This document shows, piece by piece, positions 1 through 12,370 of a stretch of DNA of 64,000 nt. Within the stretch, counting starts at the first letter, position 1, and every line of letters starts with the position of its first letter. The translations under genes and the position numbers were made by a program. The stretch covers positions 186,001-250,000 of the forward strand of contig JAPFBL010000116.1 of assembly GCA_026182355.1 (NCBI GenBank). The letters are read 5' to 3'. Under the pieces are notes generated by a model. The model was given only the letters and a program-made list of their open reading frames with translations, had not been told where the DNA came from and made no database searches. The DNA comes from Hermatobates lingyangjiaoensis (Eukaryota > Arthropoda > Insecta > Hemiptera > Hermatobatidae).

Positions 1-51
1 TTATTCTAAACTGTGGTCCTATATATATAAAATATATTAAAAGTAAGTTGA

Positions 52-349
52 GCCAGATTAGCTCAGTAGTTAAGGTACTCGCCTCTCGACTTGTAGTCAG
101 GGTTCGAAGCCCAACTGGCCCTCGATTTATTCACACGGCAGGTGAATAAATCTGAGTACGTCGTCCTTCGGAGAGGACGTTAAGCCATAGGTTCGGAGCC
201 TGTACGATGTCAGGTACTCGTTAAACATCCCTGTGCAAATGCAAATTTAGAATTGCAAATGTAGAATCTGTAGAATCCCCGATCAAACAAAAAGTCGGTA
301 AGCAGCTGACGTTATGGCCGCTAGAGGATCAGTTTAAATAATAAAAAAA
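52..349 (+). mobile_element. tRNA-derived SINE, full length
   Basis: A short interspersed element with a tRNA-like head. The A-box-like TAGCTCAGTAG lies near 59 and the B box GGTTCGAAGCC at 101-111. GCCAG at 52 can pair with CTGGC near 115, like an acceptor stem. The body has an inverted pair around TTTATTCA...TGAATAAA, a GGACGTTAAGCC block near 174, and a TGTAGAATC-type tail. AAGTTGA occurs at 45-51 and again at 350-356, a probable 7-bp target duplication. The fused SINE body means it is not a working tRNA gene. Related copies lie near 5932, 26002, 36316, 43597, 48098 and 61985. Confidence 0.85.
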
Positions 350-356
350 AAGTTGA

Positions 357-3300
357 ATTTTATGTGGTTTATTAGTTCATTGTAGCGTGAAGAGAGTAAC
401 ATAGGTGGATGAAATATATACATCACAATAATCACTTAGTATTTGAACTAAAATATCCTTATTTTATATGTATTCCCTAAATGTTGTTTAAACAATGACT
501 CCCACTAATGTAAGAATATTAAGGTATTTAATTTCCTTTGTTTTTTTCAACTAAAACGTAAAATGTAAGGAAGAAATATAATTTTTTAAGGAAGATTGTT
601 TTACTTGTATGATAAATGCGATCATGAAATTTAGTGGAAAAAAATGTTAAACTAAACTAAGACTACATAAATAAAAAAAATGAACCAAATTACAAAGTGT
701 AAAAAAAAAACAAACATAAGGTTCCATACTACGTTAACTTGTTGACACCATCCACGTGTAATGAACTTGTTTCAGTGGAATCATAATATTCCATGGAAAT
801 GACAAAGAGGGCCAGAGGTGGCTGAAACTTTACAACAGTCGACCAGCGCAAAGGCAACAAATCACCAGCTGTCACACCTTCCTATCAATGTACAGGTTGC
901 AACATCTAGAAAGGTTCAGCCTATTATTAACGTCTCTTTAGTCCATTATTAAAAATATGAATCATAGTTTAATTGTTTTGCTATCATATGGTCAGTATAC
1001 TCTGCCAATCACCAGATAATTATATCCCTACCGTATAGTGGGACAGTGGGGTTGATTAGTGTTCAGTGCCCCACTACACGCATTATGCATTGTAGTGTTA
1101 ACCCAATACATGCATTGAATATTTGTTATGGATGACTGTGCTTGAAAAACAAAAGGAACAGTGTAAAACAATGTAAAATTAAATGATGTGACAGAAAATA
1201 AAGTATAACTAATAAGTTTTATTTGTGACACTCATTGAAATTTATTACTATCAAATCAATCGTAAAGAAAAAAAACTTAAAGATATTATGCAATGTTTTA
1301 CGAATATATCAATCAAAGTTTGCTTAGTTAATTACACTAATTAAATATTTTGGGTTATAATTAGAGAGAGATAGGATAGACTTAATAGCATAATTGCAAG
1401 TATTTTAAATATACACATTTTAAATACACATTATTTTGAACGGAGTGAGTGGCTATGTAATTATATTTAATTAATATATTAAAATTTATTTCTTTCAGAT
1501 GAATTCCTTCTTCTTAAAAATACGTTTATTATTAACAAGTTTCTTCTATTAAATTCTGAAATAGAATATTAAGGTAAAAAGATGCTAATAGCAATTTTGA
1601 TGGTACTTAATAATTGCAGTTCTTTAATTATATCGCACTTGGAACTTGAAATTCGACATGAGTGTGTCACTCAAAGAAAAGGGCAAGCACAACAAATCTA
1701 ATGACAATAGCAACCAGAGAAGTGGAAAAAAATTAATGCTGGGGTGTAAAATATGAATAACTGACTTTGAACATTGATTTATTGGCACATAATGATAAAT
1801 GATTGGGGTTATTTACAGACCAAGGGGAAATTAACCTGACAAATTTTATTAAAATTTCGGGAATTGATTTTGTGAAAATGTTCCAAACATATTCACTCGT
1901 ATACATCCAAATATATTAATATCAGAAACTTACCTGTGGGACCAAAAAATATGTCAATCCAAAAATAATTTATAATCTAATTCTTTAACAATTTTTATAA
2001 AGTATTCAACTTATAATGATGTTCCAGTTGTTTACTTATTGTAAATAGAGTAGAATAAAAAATACAAAGTAAATTATTTTTATAGTTTCTTTTTATAATT
2101 TTGACAGTTTAATTTCAATTCACTCTGAGTTATTTTTAAAACTGATACAAAAGACAAGTAGTCTTAAGTTTTGGAAATCAACTCAGAATTTGTATATAAA
2201 TAAGACGCATACTGCTAACTTTCCTACATTTCTTGATGCATTAAACATAGTTTAAGACTAATAAAACTCAATCTATGAACCGCTAAAATATTTCAGGAAT
2301 TTATAAAGGAAAATATTATTAAGTTATTGTTAGGCTGAAAATGTGTATAAAAAATTCTGTGCTAACGTTATTGTCATGTTACTTCAAAAGTTAATGCAAT
2401 ATCATATCTATAAAATCACCCTTAGGGATTCAAAATAATAAGTTAATTAAGAGTACTGATAGATGATTTGAAGTAATCATTTAGACAGTTATTGGGTGTT
2501 CTTTTTTTAATTTAATAAATTATATTGGATGCATGAAATATAAAAATGCAAGTACATGAGTCTTAAGCAATATCATAAAAAGAAGGCGAGAAAAAAATTT
2601 TGCCAAAAAAAAAAAAGAAGAAATGTTATAATGAAAATATCAGTTACTTCATGTAATATTTTAATTTTTAGATGAATATATAATTTAAATTAGAAATTAT
2701 TAATAATGCTTTTATGCAGTTTGCAAGATCCCTTTCTCCCTTGATGACGAATTGTACTTGAGATAATCTTAATTTTATTCTTTCCATTAGAAGCTATAAT
2801 TTTATAAAAAGTTATGCAAGACAACATTTTTATTATTTTTGTAATATATATTTATAGAATCACCACTATTAACACACGTTACTATTACTCCAAGCTCAGA
2901 GATATCACTACAAAATTCAAGAAAGAATAAAATTTAATGATTTTCCCTCCATGCTCTTTACGACCTGCATCAAATGATCTTGCATATTATCCGACATTTG
3001 CCTGCCATTTACTGTAGTTCCTTTCATTCTACTGCAACAGATGCTTGGTGATCATTTTTTTTCATGTCTATTACACAAAAATATGCAAGAAGAATAGGTC
3101 ATTTTATTTAAAGGTATCGTAGAAAGTCAGTTACTGTGGAAAAAATATTCCAAAAAGATTTAGATCTATTTTCAGTTTGGAATGCGAATTGGAATATATG
3201 GTTCGTTTCTTATATAAGCTGCTATATTTTAAGCCTAGTTTATTCTTTTTTCTTAATTGTCAAGGTTTTTCTTGTACAATATATTACCTGCTTGTCGTTT

Positions 3301-4420
3301 CGTTTCTTACATGGAATAGCATTGTGCATTATTCTTTTGAGAACCCTTTCACCTGTTTCGAAATTTTCTAGGAAATAATTTTGATAAAATATATTGTACG
3401 AGTGGTTTTAGTTATTTTTCTACTTACTTACATTCTTTCAAGTAACCCAACATTTAGAAAATCCATTATCAAAGAAGGGTTGTTAAAATCCCTGTTCCAG
3501 TCGTAATTAAATATTTACCCGTATATGTCCACAAAAATCTAAAACACATAAAGGGGAAATATCTTTAAGATCAATAACACCACAAATACGTACGATACCT
3601 ATTAGCAAGTCTAAATGATTGTTTAGGTTGATATATGTATATAATACTAATTATTATAGTATAGATTAGTTGTGCGATCCGCAATTTGCAGTATTTACAC
3701 CAGTATATATAGTGGTAGTTAAAGTTTAATACTATAAGTATATAAGTGCTGATAGTTATCTCCTAGTTGCATAGCCGAACCCTTCTCTCCTGATGATGAC
3801 GGGATATCGAAATGCCCTACAACCTGTCGGTAGACGGTCTTCATGTTTTTCCTTTCTTTTTCTTTCCTCCCTATGGATTCATGTAATTTAACTCTTTGAA
3901 TATATTTTGCGAACTTTTATATATATTTAACATTATTGATATTTTGATAATCGATTATTACATTATCAACAATATTAAACGGTGCATATGAACAATTAAT
4001 CAAGCCCATCAAAACATTAAAAAAAGTACCAAAAACTCTTATTGTTATTTCAACATTCATTGTTATCAGGATGTGATATTTATATTTTTAATGAATAACA
4101 TTGAATAAACACTGTATACTTACACGATCTGCTGGGAGTTCTGGGCGGCAGGCCAACCACCAAGCACGAGAAGAAAAGATGGGCAACGAAAAAGAGAATG
4201 AATGAATAAAATAAATTTTCAATATATTATTAGTGAATGAAAATAAAATGACTGACTGTACATGACTGTAAAATTAATCGTTGGTTGCACTGACTTAAAG
4301 GATGCCTTGAATTAATATCCTGGTATAGATTATATTACTATAATGAATAATATTATAAATAAAATCTCAAATGAAATGAAGGTTTGATGAGAGCATTTGA
4401 TGAAAAGTTACTGAATTGGC
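357..4420. other. AT-rich stretch without recognisable genes
   Basis: Stop-rich in all frames, with only short chance reading frames (for example 3136-3378, which reads as AT-rich hydrophobic sequence). Poly-A and poly-T runs are frequent. The only structured item is the hammerhead-like motif near 3790, listed separately. Confidence 0.6.
3778..3835 (+). ncRNA. hammerhead-ribozyme-like motif
   Basis: CTGATGA at 3790-3796 is followed by T, a weak hairpin GAC-GGGAT-ATC, and GAAA at 3809-3812. CTCTC precedes the core. The pyrimidine-rich sequence downstream resembles the ends of the PLE-B copies near 46750 and 49645. Stem III is not convincing here, since TGCCC replaces the usual TATC. Probably a decayed PLE end. 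Confidence 0.45.
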
Positions 4421-4682
4421 ATTCTATGGAGGCTTCTTGAAGGCAGAGTGATAGATGTTTATTTTTATTGGAATATCGCTGGGCTGGTGGGCAAACAATG
4501 CATTATACAGGCGGGCTTTAGGCCTTGCGAAGCGCTGCCAGCCGCATTTCGAGTGCCCTCTAATCCTTCCTTGTGACGATGCAATAACACCGTAAGGGCC
4601 AGTATACCTTTAGCCCTTATGCATCCTATGTTTCCATGACATGAATAAATTATATCAGAATCATTCAAAGCCTCTATAGAAT
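4421..4682. mobile_element. possible MITE with imperfect terminal inverted repeats
   Basis: ATTCTATGGAGGCTTCTTGA at 4421 is matched in inverse orientation near 4664-4682 (TTCAAAGCCTCTATAGAAT). The enclosed 220 bp are clearly richer in GC than their surroundings (GGGCTTTAGGCC, GCTGCCAGCC). I see no target duplication and no transposase similarity, so the class is unknown. Confidence 0.4.
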
Positions 4683-5269
4683 CGTATTTAGTTATATTAA
4701 TAATAAGTTAAGATATATTTTAAACCACTAATCGCGTAATTTATCTAGACCAAAAAACACAAAGAGTTATAAAGTGATCAATAAATTGAGATAGTACATT
4801 TTATTATCACAATATTAAAAAGTAATAGAAAAATAACATAGAAAAAAAATAGAATTATCATATGGAGGAAAAATAATAAATTGTTATCATATTTTAATTT
4901 ATAAACACAAGTGTACATGCAGAACATGATAAAATCCATTGAAGGAATGCATTTTAATGGAATGTGAACACAAATTACTTTAAAAAAAAGCTACGTGCAT
5001 TCATAAATTATGTCCATATAATGTTTTGTATGCAACAAGCAAAAAAAAAAAAATTTCTTTGTTAGTAATGATCCGTTATGTTATTAGCGATAATAATTTT
5101 TCACAGTAATCTAGGACACTATACTCTTTTTCTTCTATTTATTAATATTAACGAGAATGACTTGTATTGTCATTACAAAGACAATCTATAGAGTCGTTAT
5201 GAAATCATTCACAATGCAAATAATTTATGATCAAAGTCAGAATTATCTTTTTATTTATTTCTTTGTCTC

Positions 5270-5276
5270 TCTCTCG

Positions 5277-5325
<49 letters not shown>

Positions 5326-5445
5326 TGTATGTGTTTATAGAATAAAAAGAAACAGAAGACACTTGAATATTAAAATAATATTCTTCTAGTTCATACTGTG
5401 AGAAAAAAATAGAATATATTAAAAATGTGTATATACACTCTCTCG

Positions 5446-5528
<83 letters not shown>

Positions 5529-5665
5529 ATGTGCTTGTATGTGTTTATAGAATAAAAAGAAACAGAAGACACTTGAATATTAAAATAATATTCTTCTAGT
5601 TCATATTGTGAGAAAAAAAATAGAATATATTTTTTATAGAATATAGAATAAAAATGTGTATATAA
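5270..5665. repeat. tandem duplication of a (GT)n block with its flank
   Basis: Two (GT)n tracts (5278-5323 and about 5450-5527) are each preceded by CTCTCTCGCT and followed by the same flank of about 100 bp, beginning GCTTGTATGTGTTTATAG and ending near AGAATATAT. The unit is about 208 bp and the flanks differ at very few positions, so the duplication is young. Long reading frames here are by-products of the dinucleotide repeat. Confidence 0.85.
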
Positions 5666-5913
5666 ACATAGTATAAAATTCAAAAACGGGAATAAGATTT
5701 TAAACCCAAATATATATGTATAATAGTATTTGAACGTACATCATGAAAGTGCAAACGGGTATAATACAGGAACTATCGAGACCCTTGAAGACAGGTCATA
5801 AAAGGCTTCACCTATTTAGTCTCTATTTTATGAAGCTGCTAAAAAGTTAAAGCATATGTTATTAACAATTGATACAGCAACAATTAACAGCACGTACACC
5901 CACCTGGGATGGA

Positions 5914-5995
5914 GGGGGGGGGGGGGGTTAAACTCATTAAAGGTCCCTAGTCTAAATACCCTTGTCTTAGGCAAAATTTAGGAACCAAACCGGCA
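5914..5995 (+). mobile_element. SINE 3' fragment after a G run
   Basis: A run of 14 G ends near 5927. It is followed by ACTCATTAAAGGTCCCTAG and a TTAGGCAAAATTTAGG-type tail, matching the 3' half of the tRNA-SINE seen at 36316-36639. The tRNA-like head is missing. Confidence 0.55.
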
Positions 5996-8900
5996 ATTTT
6001 TCTCACCTGCTACTAAAATGGAATCAAATAAGAAATAAGCTACATGCTACGCTACTAAAACAGCTCTAAATGTAATAAGTCTATAAGTGTGGCCATTGAA
6101 ACACAAAAGGTCATATCCCAGCACAGAGAATGCGTATATGATAAACTATATTATGATCTGTCGAGAATACCAACTGAAGCCAGAAGACCTCAGAAAAAGT
6201 AAATTCTGTCCAATTTTAAAATCGATTTTTTTTTATGATCACTATCCTTTACTTCAAGAATATTAAAATAACTGCCTTGTCGTGAAATCAGTATTCTATG
6301 CTGAATTGTTTATTCTTTCTTAAAAATATATGCAATACTTTTCGTTAAATGAAACATTAAGTCTACGGATTTTAGAAGAATCCGTTAAAGTATATTCAAT
6401 TTGTGTTGGTTCTGTTATAAGAAAAGATTTTGGAGTTGGTGTTCTAGTGTTAAACTGAAAGATATCGAATTACAACTTTATTAATAAAGACTAGGTAAAG
6501 TCAATAAGTAAAACAATGAATTAAAGGAAATACTTAACAGACTGGTTCATTAACAGGAAGCCCAATATATAACTTTTCCTTACCTGAATTAAGTAAATAA
6601 GAAACTTTGAAATAAAAGTCTAATAATTCGAAAAAGAAAGTAAAAGCAATTTCGGTGCAATATGTGTTTCCTTAATTGCGCGTAAACCTAATCATAAGTG
6701 GAAAGTTTAAATTAGTTTAAGAATGCTGAGAGGAAAAAGTACAGTCGGAAGGCCAATAATTGCTTCTTGTCTTAACTATTTATTTTCTTCCGACCAAATC
6801 CAATCGCTTTAAGTTAACATTTTATTTACTTGTTTTAACAAATAATTTTTGTTTGTTATACCTTTATAGCATTAATATATTATGTTTAATCTGGTTATTA
6901 ATCGCCATTGATAACAATCAGTCGTCAAAATGAAGCACTACCATCATTAGTAAGAACTTCTAACATTTATTGTCCTTCTATAATATAAGTAAAAAAATAT
7001 AATTAGTAAATCAATGTTTAGTAAATCGTTCTGATTTTAGTTCCTATAAGAGCCTGACTACTACGGTACAGCCAGCAGTTTTAAAACCACCTCATTATAA
7101 AGATACTAGTTGACCTGTCAGGGTATTACAGTGCGTACACAGCTGGTTAGCCATACAACGCTCAGTAACAGAATAGACTGACGCCTTTTAATATGAAAGA
7201 TTATTCGCCGCATTTTAGGAGCAAGAAGTCAAATATAGCGGCATATAAACTTCCGAAATACGCCCGAGGTAGGCTACTCGACGGCGAGCTTCCATGACCA
7301 TACATCATACTAAAATTTTAAAATAAATAATTTTTGAAATAAAAATTATTTTTAAAATTTTTAAAAATAGTTTTAAAAAATTTTGAAGAAAAATTTAAAA
7401 ATTTTTGAAAAAAAATATTTTTTAAATAATTTTTTTAAAATAAAAAAAGGTAAGAATATCAGGCACTTATTATATCACTGTGAAGCACATTACATCACAC
7501 ATGCGGTCTGCATTTTTTAATGCGTATAACGCCTGCCGGGAGGCGAGAGTCCTCAGTCATTTTATTCTTATAATGATGTCGAATAAGTCGACGAACTGTT
7601 TTCTATTCTTCATTCAAGAGCTGCGATAGGTCGTAGCGATGTATGGTACTCGTTAGCCACGATTTTTTTTCTTTCCAAAACAAAGGATAATAGCTGAAAA
7701 ATTTTCACTACAACCACATCCCTAATTACAGGTTTAGAGTTACATCCAGATATTCTTATCAAATGTGCTGCTCCTACTTAAATTAGAGTTTATGGTCGTA
7801 CTGGTTAACTCCCCATCAGATCTGTCCTGATACTTGTAGATCCTTAGTCACTGATTTATTTTTTGTGAACATACTGTTATTATTAAATTATTTAATACCC
7901 TAATTAAAAAGAATGAAAGAAGTAATGGCAAGTAGTATATCTTGAGGCTTACAATGAGTTTTATTATATAATTAATTAATTAAGTATATTCAAAACTGAA
8001 TCAATTACGCAGGTAATTGTGAAAATCTATAAATTTACAATTTATAAATCTAAATGTCATTTAGACAAATAAAATATCGAGATTTAATATAACACAAGTT
8101 TAATGTTAGTTCAATATACAATATAAGCTAGTTTAACGGTAGGTTTCTTTATTAATACTGTTTATTAACTTGATCATTTTTTTTAATTTCGAGAACTGTT
8201 TATATATTTAACTTGTATTACCTGTAGCTATGAAATGAAGGCTCTTTTTATCGGTACAGTGGGATTGAAAAATAAACAGTTAATTAATAGTTGAAGTGAA
8301 AGTGCGTAGAATCAACCTGAATTGATTTTTTCAACCATTGTCATATATTTCAATTAGAGTTTGATCAATTAAAACTTGTCCGTTTGTGTTGGTGGCTGTA
8401 AAGAGAGAGACGAATGCTAGTGTTCATTAGGTGTTTAATTGCAGCGAGACGAGGATGGTAGCATAAGTTAGAAAGTTAAAAGAGCTTACAGGTGATAACA
8501 ATTAAATTACTGCCGCCTTTGCTTCTTAATTACTTTGAAAACTAGCTACTGTTGGCCTCACCTTTGCGGCTATTTTGTTTTTTGTTCACACAATTCTTTT
8601 TTACTTAATATAGAGTTATCATTTATTTTTAGTAAGACTCTGTACAATTCTTCTAATTCTTTTTTTTCATTTTTACATTTGTTAAGTGAAAATAGTTCTA
8701 AACAATTTCACTTTAATCACAGATTAGGAATACACGGTCTTATATTAGTACACGACAAATAATTTGTTCCATTAGTAATGGAAATAGACTTAAAACCGTG
8801 TACTAATGCTGCATAAATGAAAACGGATAATTATTCAGAAATTAGAAGTTATTGTAAAGGAAACCACAGTCGAATAAAAAAAAAATCTCAGTGTACTCAC

Positions 8901-9425
8901 TATAATGAAACATTAAATCTATAATGTTAGACACAATTTAACTAACGCTTTGCGGATTATTTGCCGCCTTAATTTTAATAAACTCTAAACAGAATTTTTA
9001 TTTTAATAGAATTAAGGTTGTCAAAAAAACCTTAACCATTCATTGTATACAAATACTAAGTAATTCAGCTTTGTATACACGTTGTGTATTATAATAGTTG
9101 ATTCTGTCATACAAAAATAACGCTAAATCAATTAACATTATTAATTTATCTATTATGAGTCAAAAATACAAAGTAACTGAGTGCATATTATATGGGGCAG
9201 GTAACAAGAGGGCGGCCATCAATGTACTCTTCTGAGTAGCAATGCTGAGAGTCTTACTTATATGATGCCAGGTAAACCTTCTAGGAAAGAATATAGATTC
9301 TCCTACTGATAATTGAAGGGGGTAATATATTAATTTTATGGTCGTAATGGTTAACATCAGAACGGCTATATCTGGCTACATGCAGAGGCTTAGTCACTTA
9401 TTTGTTTTTGTAAACATATTGTTAT
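5996..9425. other. AT-rich stretch, no gene recognised
   Basis: Contains an extreme A/T block at 7310-7447. On both sides of it (about 7110-7300 and 7490-7660) the DNA is more GC-rich, perhaps the remains of an old transposon split by the A/T block, but I could not define ends. The rest has no coding or structural signal I can support. Confidence 0.5.
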
Positions 9426-9429
9426 TAAT

Positions 9430-9690
9430 TCATTTCTTGTGAAACCTGTTATAGTCTAGTATTTACTCATATTGGGGAATTTCAAAAATTACATTCCCAC
9501 ACAAAGTTTAATATAAAAACTAACAAAGTGTTTAGAACTTTTACTATTTTTCTTCAGCTTTACATTTGAAGAGTGCAGATGAAAACCTGAAGAAGAGCGA
9601 TGAGTGTTCGAAACGTGTTGTTAGTTTTCATGTTAAACTTTTTTTTTTGTGGGGACATAATTTCTGTAATTCCCCAATATTATTTTTATT
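9430..9690 (+). repeat. palindromic unit with hammerhead-like motifs (family P)
   Basis: Inverted arms: ATTGGGGAATTTCAAAAATT at 9471 against AATTCCCCAATAT ending near 9680, continuing inward through CCCACAC...GTGGGG and AAAACTAAC...GTTAGTTTTC. The plus-strand arm carries CTGAAGA at 9587-9593, an A, a hairpin, then GAAACGTGTT from 9610. GTTAGTTTTC, downstream of the expected cut, can pair in two blocks with GAAAAC upstream of the core. The minus-strand arm (about 9525-9560) is the same motif decayed. Sister copies lie at 12215-12370, 51440-51660, 53730-53970 and 61060-61335. Confidence 0.65.
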
Positions 9691-10285
9691 AAATATGATT
9701 AAAAATAATGAAGGAAGTGATAAGATGTAGGATAACTTACGGTTTACAATAACTATTATTATAAGTAACGTCCAATTAACACCTTCTGAGTTAACTGCTT
9801 TCAATTACATATTCTGTAAATTCCTACGGATCTTTCGGTAAGATGGAAAGATCTTCCCATTAGAAAGCACCGGTCAAAGTGAAGCACTAAATAACAGTCA
9901 ACTATGGGCTAAATAATTAATCAAAATAAACAAACTAATTAACAGCGCTCAAACTCCAGTATCTGGCAACAAGGCAGGTAACAAATTGAGACCAATCATT
10001 AAGGAAATTCTCACGCCCTCTCACCAGCTGACTAAGAAGTATAATGCCTTCTCTCCCCTTTTGTTACTAACGACTTTAGTCTCTCCTCACAGATGAATTT
10101 TTAAACACACTGAAGTGTCAATTTCTGCAGGCGTCATAATGACCTTCGATGTAGAATGGCTGATTATAAACGGTCACGCAGATAGAATAATTGAGTATAT
10201 ATGGCTAAAACAGATGATATTCTTGTTGACTATAAGAAATGTATATATATTCAAGAGGAATATGTATGTATACATGTATAATGTA
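9691..10285. other. intervening unique sequence
   Basis: No gene or repeat recognised. Ends at the TA target site (10284-10285) of the mariner that follows. Confidence 0.5.
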
Positions 10286-11171
10286 CGAGGTGTATAAATA
10301 AAGTAGTGAGACTGGCAACGTCGCTTTCGATCTGGCTGGAGACGCGTGGCCTTGAGTAGCGTCAGGTGCACGTGTGATGCGCCTCCAGTATGAATCTGAA
10401 CTGGCCACAGTCATTTGTTTGTCCGTAGCGTTGGTTTTCGTGAAATGGTTTTTTCTTGAGCGTTTTAAAAATGAGTGACCTCAAAGTTGAGCAGCGGTGT
10501 GCAATCAAATTTTGCTTCAGACTTGGACATAATGCAACCGAAACCGGCCTATGGAGAACGTGTTTTATCAAGGGCACAGGTTTTTCGGTGGTTTAAGGAA
10601 TTTTCAGAAGGAAGAGAGTCGATTGAAGATGAACCACGAAGCGGAAGGCCTTCAAGTGCAAACACCGATGAAAATGTCAACAGAGTACCGAACCTTGTGC
10701 GTTCAGATCGACGCTTGACAGTCAGAATGATCGGGGAACAGTTGAATTTGAATCACACCTCCGTTCATCACATTTTAACCAATGAATTGGAGATGAGAAA
10801 AATTTGTGCGAAAATGGTTCCGAAAATTCCGAAAAGAATGTTTTTGGCCAGTAAAAACATTCCTGTTGCTCCTCAGCCTCCTTATTCACCAGACTTGAGT
10901 CTTTATCACTTTTTCCTCTTCCCGAGATTGAAAAATCACCTCAAGGGAACTCATTTCGGGACACTACAAAACATACAAACTGCTGTAACCGACCAGCTGA
11001 AGGCCATTCCAGAATCCGAGTTCCAGCAATGCTACAATGATTGAAGGACCGTCTCCAGCGCTGTGTGGCTTCCGAAGGGAACTATTTTGAAGGTGACAAT
11101 ATCACATTGTAATTATATTTGAATAGAAAATTTAAAAAAAATCAGTCTCACTACTTTATTTACACACCTCG
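10286..11171 (+). mobile_element. mariner transposon, internally deleted
   Basis: The terminal inverted repeats are 29 bp: CGAGGTGTATAAATAAAG... at 10286-10314 and its inverse at 11143-11171, with a single mismatch. TA flanks both ends (10284-10285 and 11172-11173), the expected target duplication of Tc1/mariner elements. At 886 bp it is well short of the usual length of about 1.3 kb, because the middle of the transposase gene is gone. The near-identical ends and short degradation suggest a fairly recent insertion, and it could have been moved by a transposase supplied in trans. Confidence 0.93.
10471..11112 (+). pseudogene. mariner transposase, deleted and frameshifted
   Basis: The probable start is the ATG at 10471, reading MSDLKVEQRCAIKFCF. 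After about 24 codons the frame shifts to the one running 10475-11044. That frame holds the helix-turn-helix region (YGERVLSRAQVFRWFKEFSE, SGRPSS, LTVRMIGEQLNLNH). After KICAKMVPK the protein jumps directly to the last catalytic block (NIPVAPQPPYSPDL), which carries the third aspartate. The segments with the first two catalytic aspartates are deleted, so it cannot be active. A one-base loss near 11042 makes a premature TGA; in the next frame the C-terminus continues (CVASEGNYFEGDNIT) to TAA at 11110-11112. Assignment to the mariner family is secure; activity is excluded. Confidence 0.92.
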
Positions 11172-11214
11172 TATATACATACATTAACAGTAAACCATAG
11201 ACACAGAACAAAGA

Positions 11215-11275
11215 AACGAACACACTTACCGTCTTTAATTTTCTGTTGAACCTTCATCAGGAGAGTTGAGATAGG
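11215..11275 (-). ncRNA. hammerhead-ribozyme-like motif, family 7
   Basis: On the minus strand CTGATGA (11254-11260) is followed by A, a short GGTTCAACA hairpin and GAAAATT (GAAA at 11240-11243). A GTAAGTGTG tail follows, as in the copy at 49344-49364. The weak stem II suggests some decay. Confidence 0.5.
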
Positions 11276-12214
11276 GATACCAAGCACACTTGTGAAGCGA
11301 CAGTTAGAGACAACAGTGTTGTGAAACGTGTGCCCGGTTCAAGTCAAGTATGAATAATTAACTAGGAATAAGTAAGGAGCTAAGAAATAGAAAGTGAAAA
11401 GAAGAAAATGAGGAAATAAAAAATAATAAAAACTTAAAAAAATAATAATGAAAAAAATAACTAAATAACTAACGTAACTAAAAAAAAATCCAGGAATATG
11501 AATAATATATACTTAAATAATAATAAAAATGAGGATGATTAGAATAAAGTAAAGTTTTATAAATAATAATATAAATAAATAATAAAATCTCTAACCAACT
11601 GAAAGAGCCTTATCTTTTTTAGTTTAGACCTGGTTTACCACGCACATTCAGATATCAGTGTGACAGACTACCTACCCGGAGGTATAGGGGTAGGAAAGGA
11701 ACAAGATGGAAATAACAAAGGGGCTGGAATTTCATTTTAATCACGTATTTAAGAATTCAAGCAATATACTGTACTCTTATTAATTAGTTTATTTACTTTG
11801 ATAGTTTTTGTATGAAAAATATCTTTTGATGAACTAATTATGAGAAAATCAATATCGCTAATACACATTAATATTGTTCATGAATCTCTGCTGAAATGAG
11901 CAGATATTGACTAAATTGTGATAAACAGACGTGCTCTTCTCTAAAAGGACAGATATGGTTTAATTTTCCCTTCACCAACTGCAACAATTAGTTGACTGTT
12001 CTGTCATTTAATCTGTTTTAAACAATCATATTGTCCTTCTCCTAAATCTCCATCACAATTAATAGTTTCAACCAAAGTTAAATTAATTAATAAACGCGTG
12101 TGTGTATGTGCGTCTCTATAGTATAATTATTATTTATCAACGTACCTGAAAAGGAAGTGTCATGTAAAATAGATTGAAACCGATTATAACTTGAATGGAA
12201 TTAATAGATCAATT
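11276..12214. other. A-rich region, possible PLE 3' untranslated remnant
   Basis: About 11380-11590 is an A-rich, AATAAT-type sequence like the region between hammerhead motif and endonuclease gene in the PLE copies at 33680-33810 and 48860-48960. I could not find an endonuclease reading frame beyond it. The rest is unremarkable AT-rich DNA. Confidence 0.35.
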
Positions 12215-12370
12215 CAAAATAAAGAATTAATTCATTACTTCTGCAATCTGTTCCAGCGTGGTATTCACTCATATAGGTGGATTTCAATAATTATGTACCG
12301 ACACAAAAAAAGTTTAATTTGAAAACATTTTTCTTGGAAATATAATTTTGAAATCTCCCCAGTACCGAAT
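12215..12370. repeat. collapsed family-P palindrome
   Basis: The flank ATTCATTACTTCTGCAATCT and GTGGTATTCACTCATA match the flank of the copy at 53730. The arms then run GGATTTCAATAATTATGT...TATAATTTTGAAATC almost directly into each other. The ribozyme-like core is deleted. Confidence 0.4.

Noticed and set aside
52..120. tRNA gene
   Set aside because: The tRNA-like head is fused to a SINE body and bounded by a target duplication.
5255..5683. 142-codon minus-strand frame
   Set aside because: It consists of translated (GT)n tracts and their duplicated flank; no protein family.
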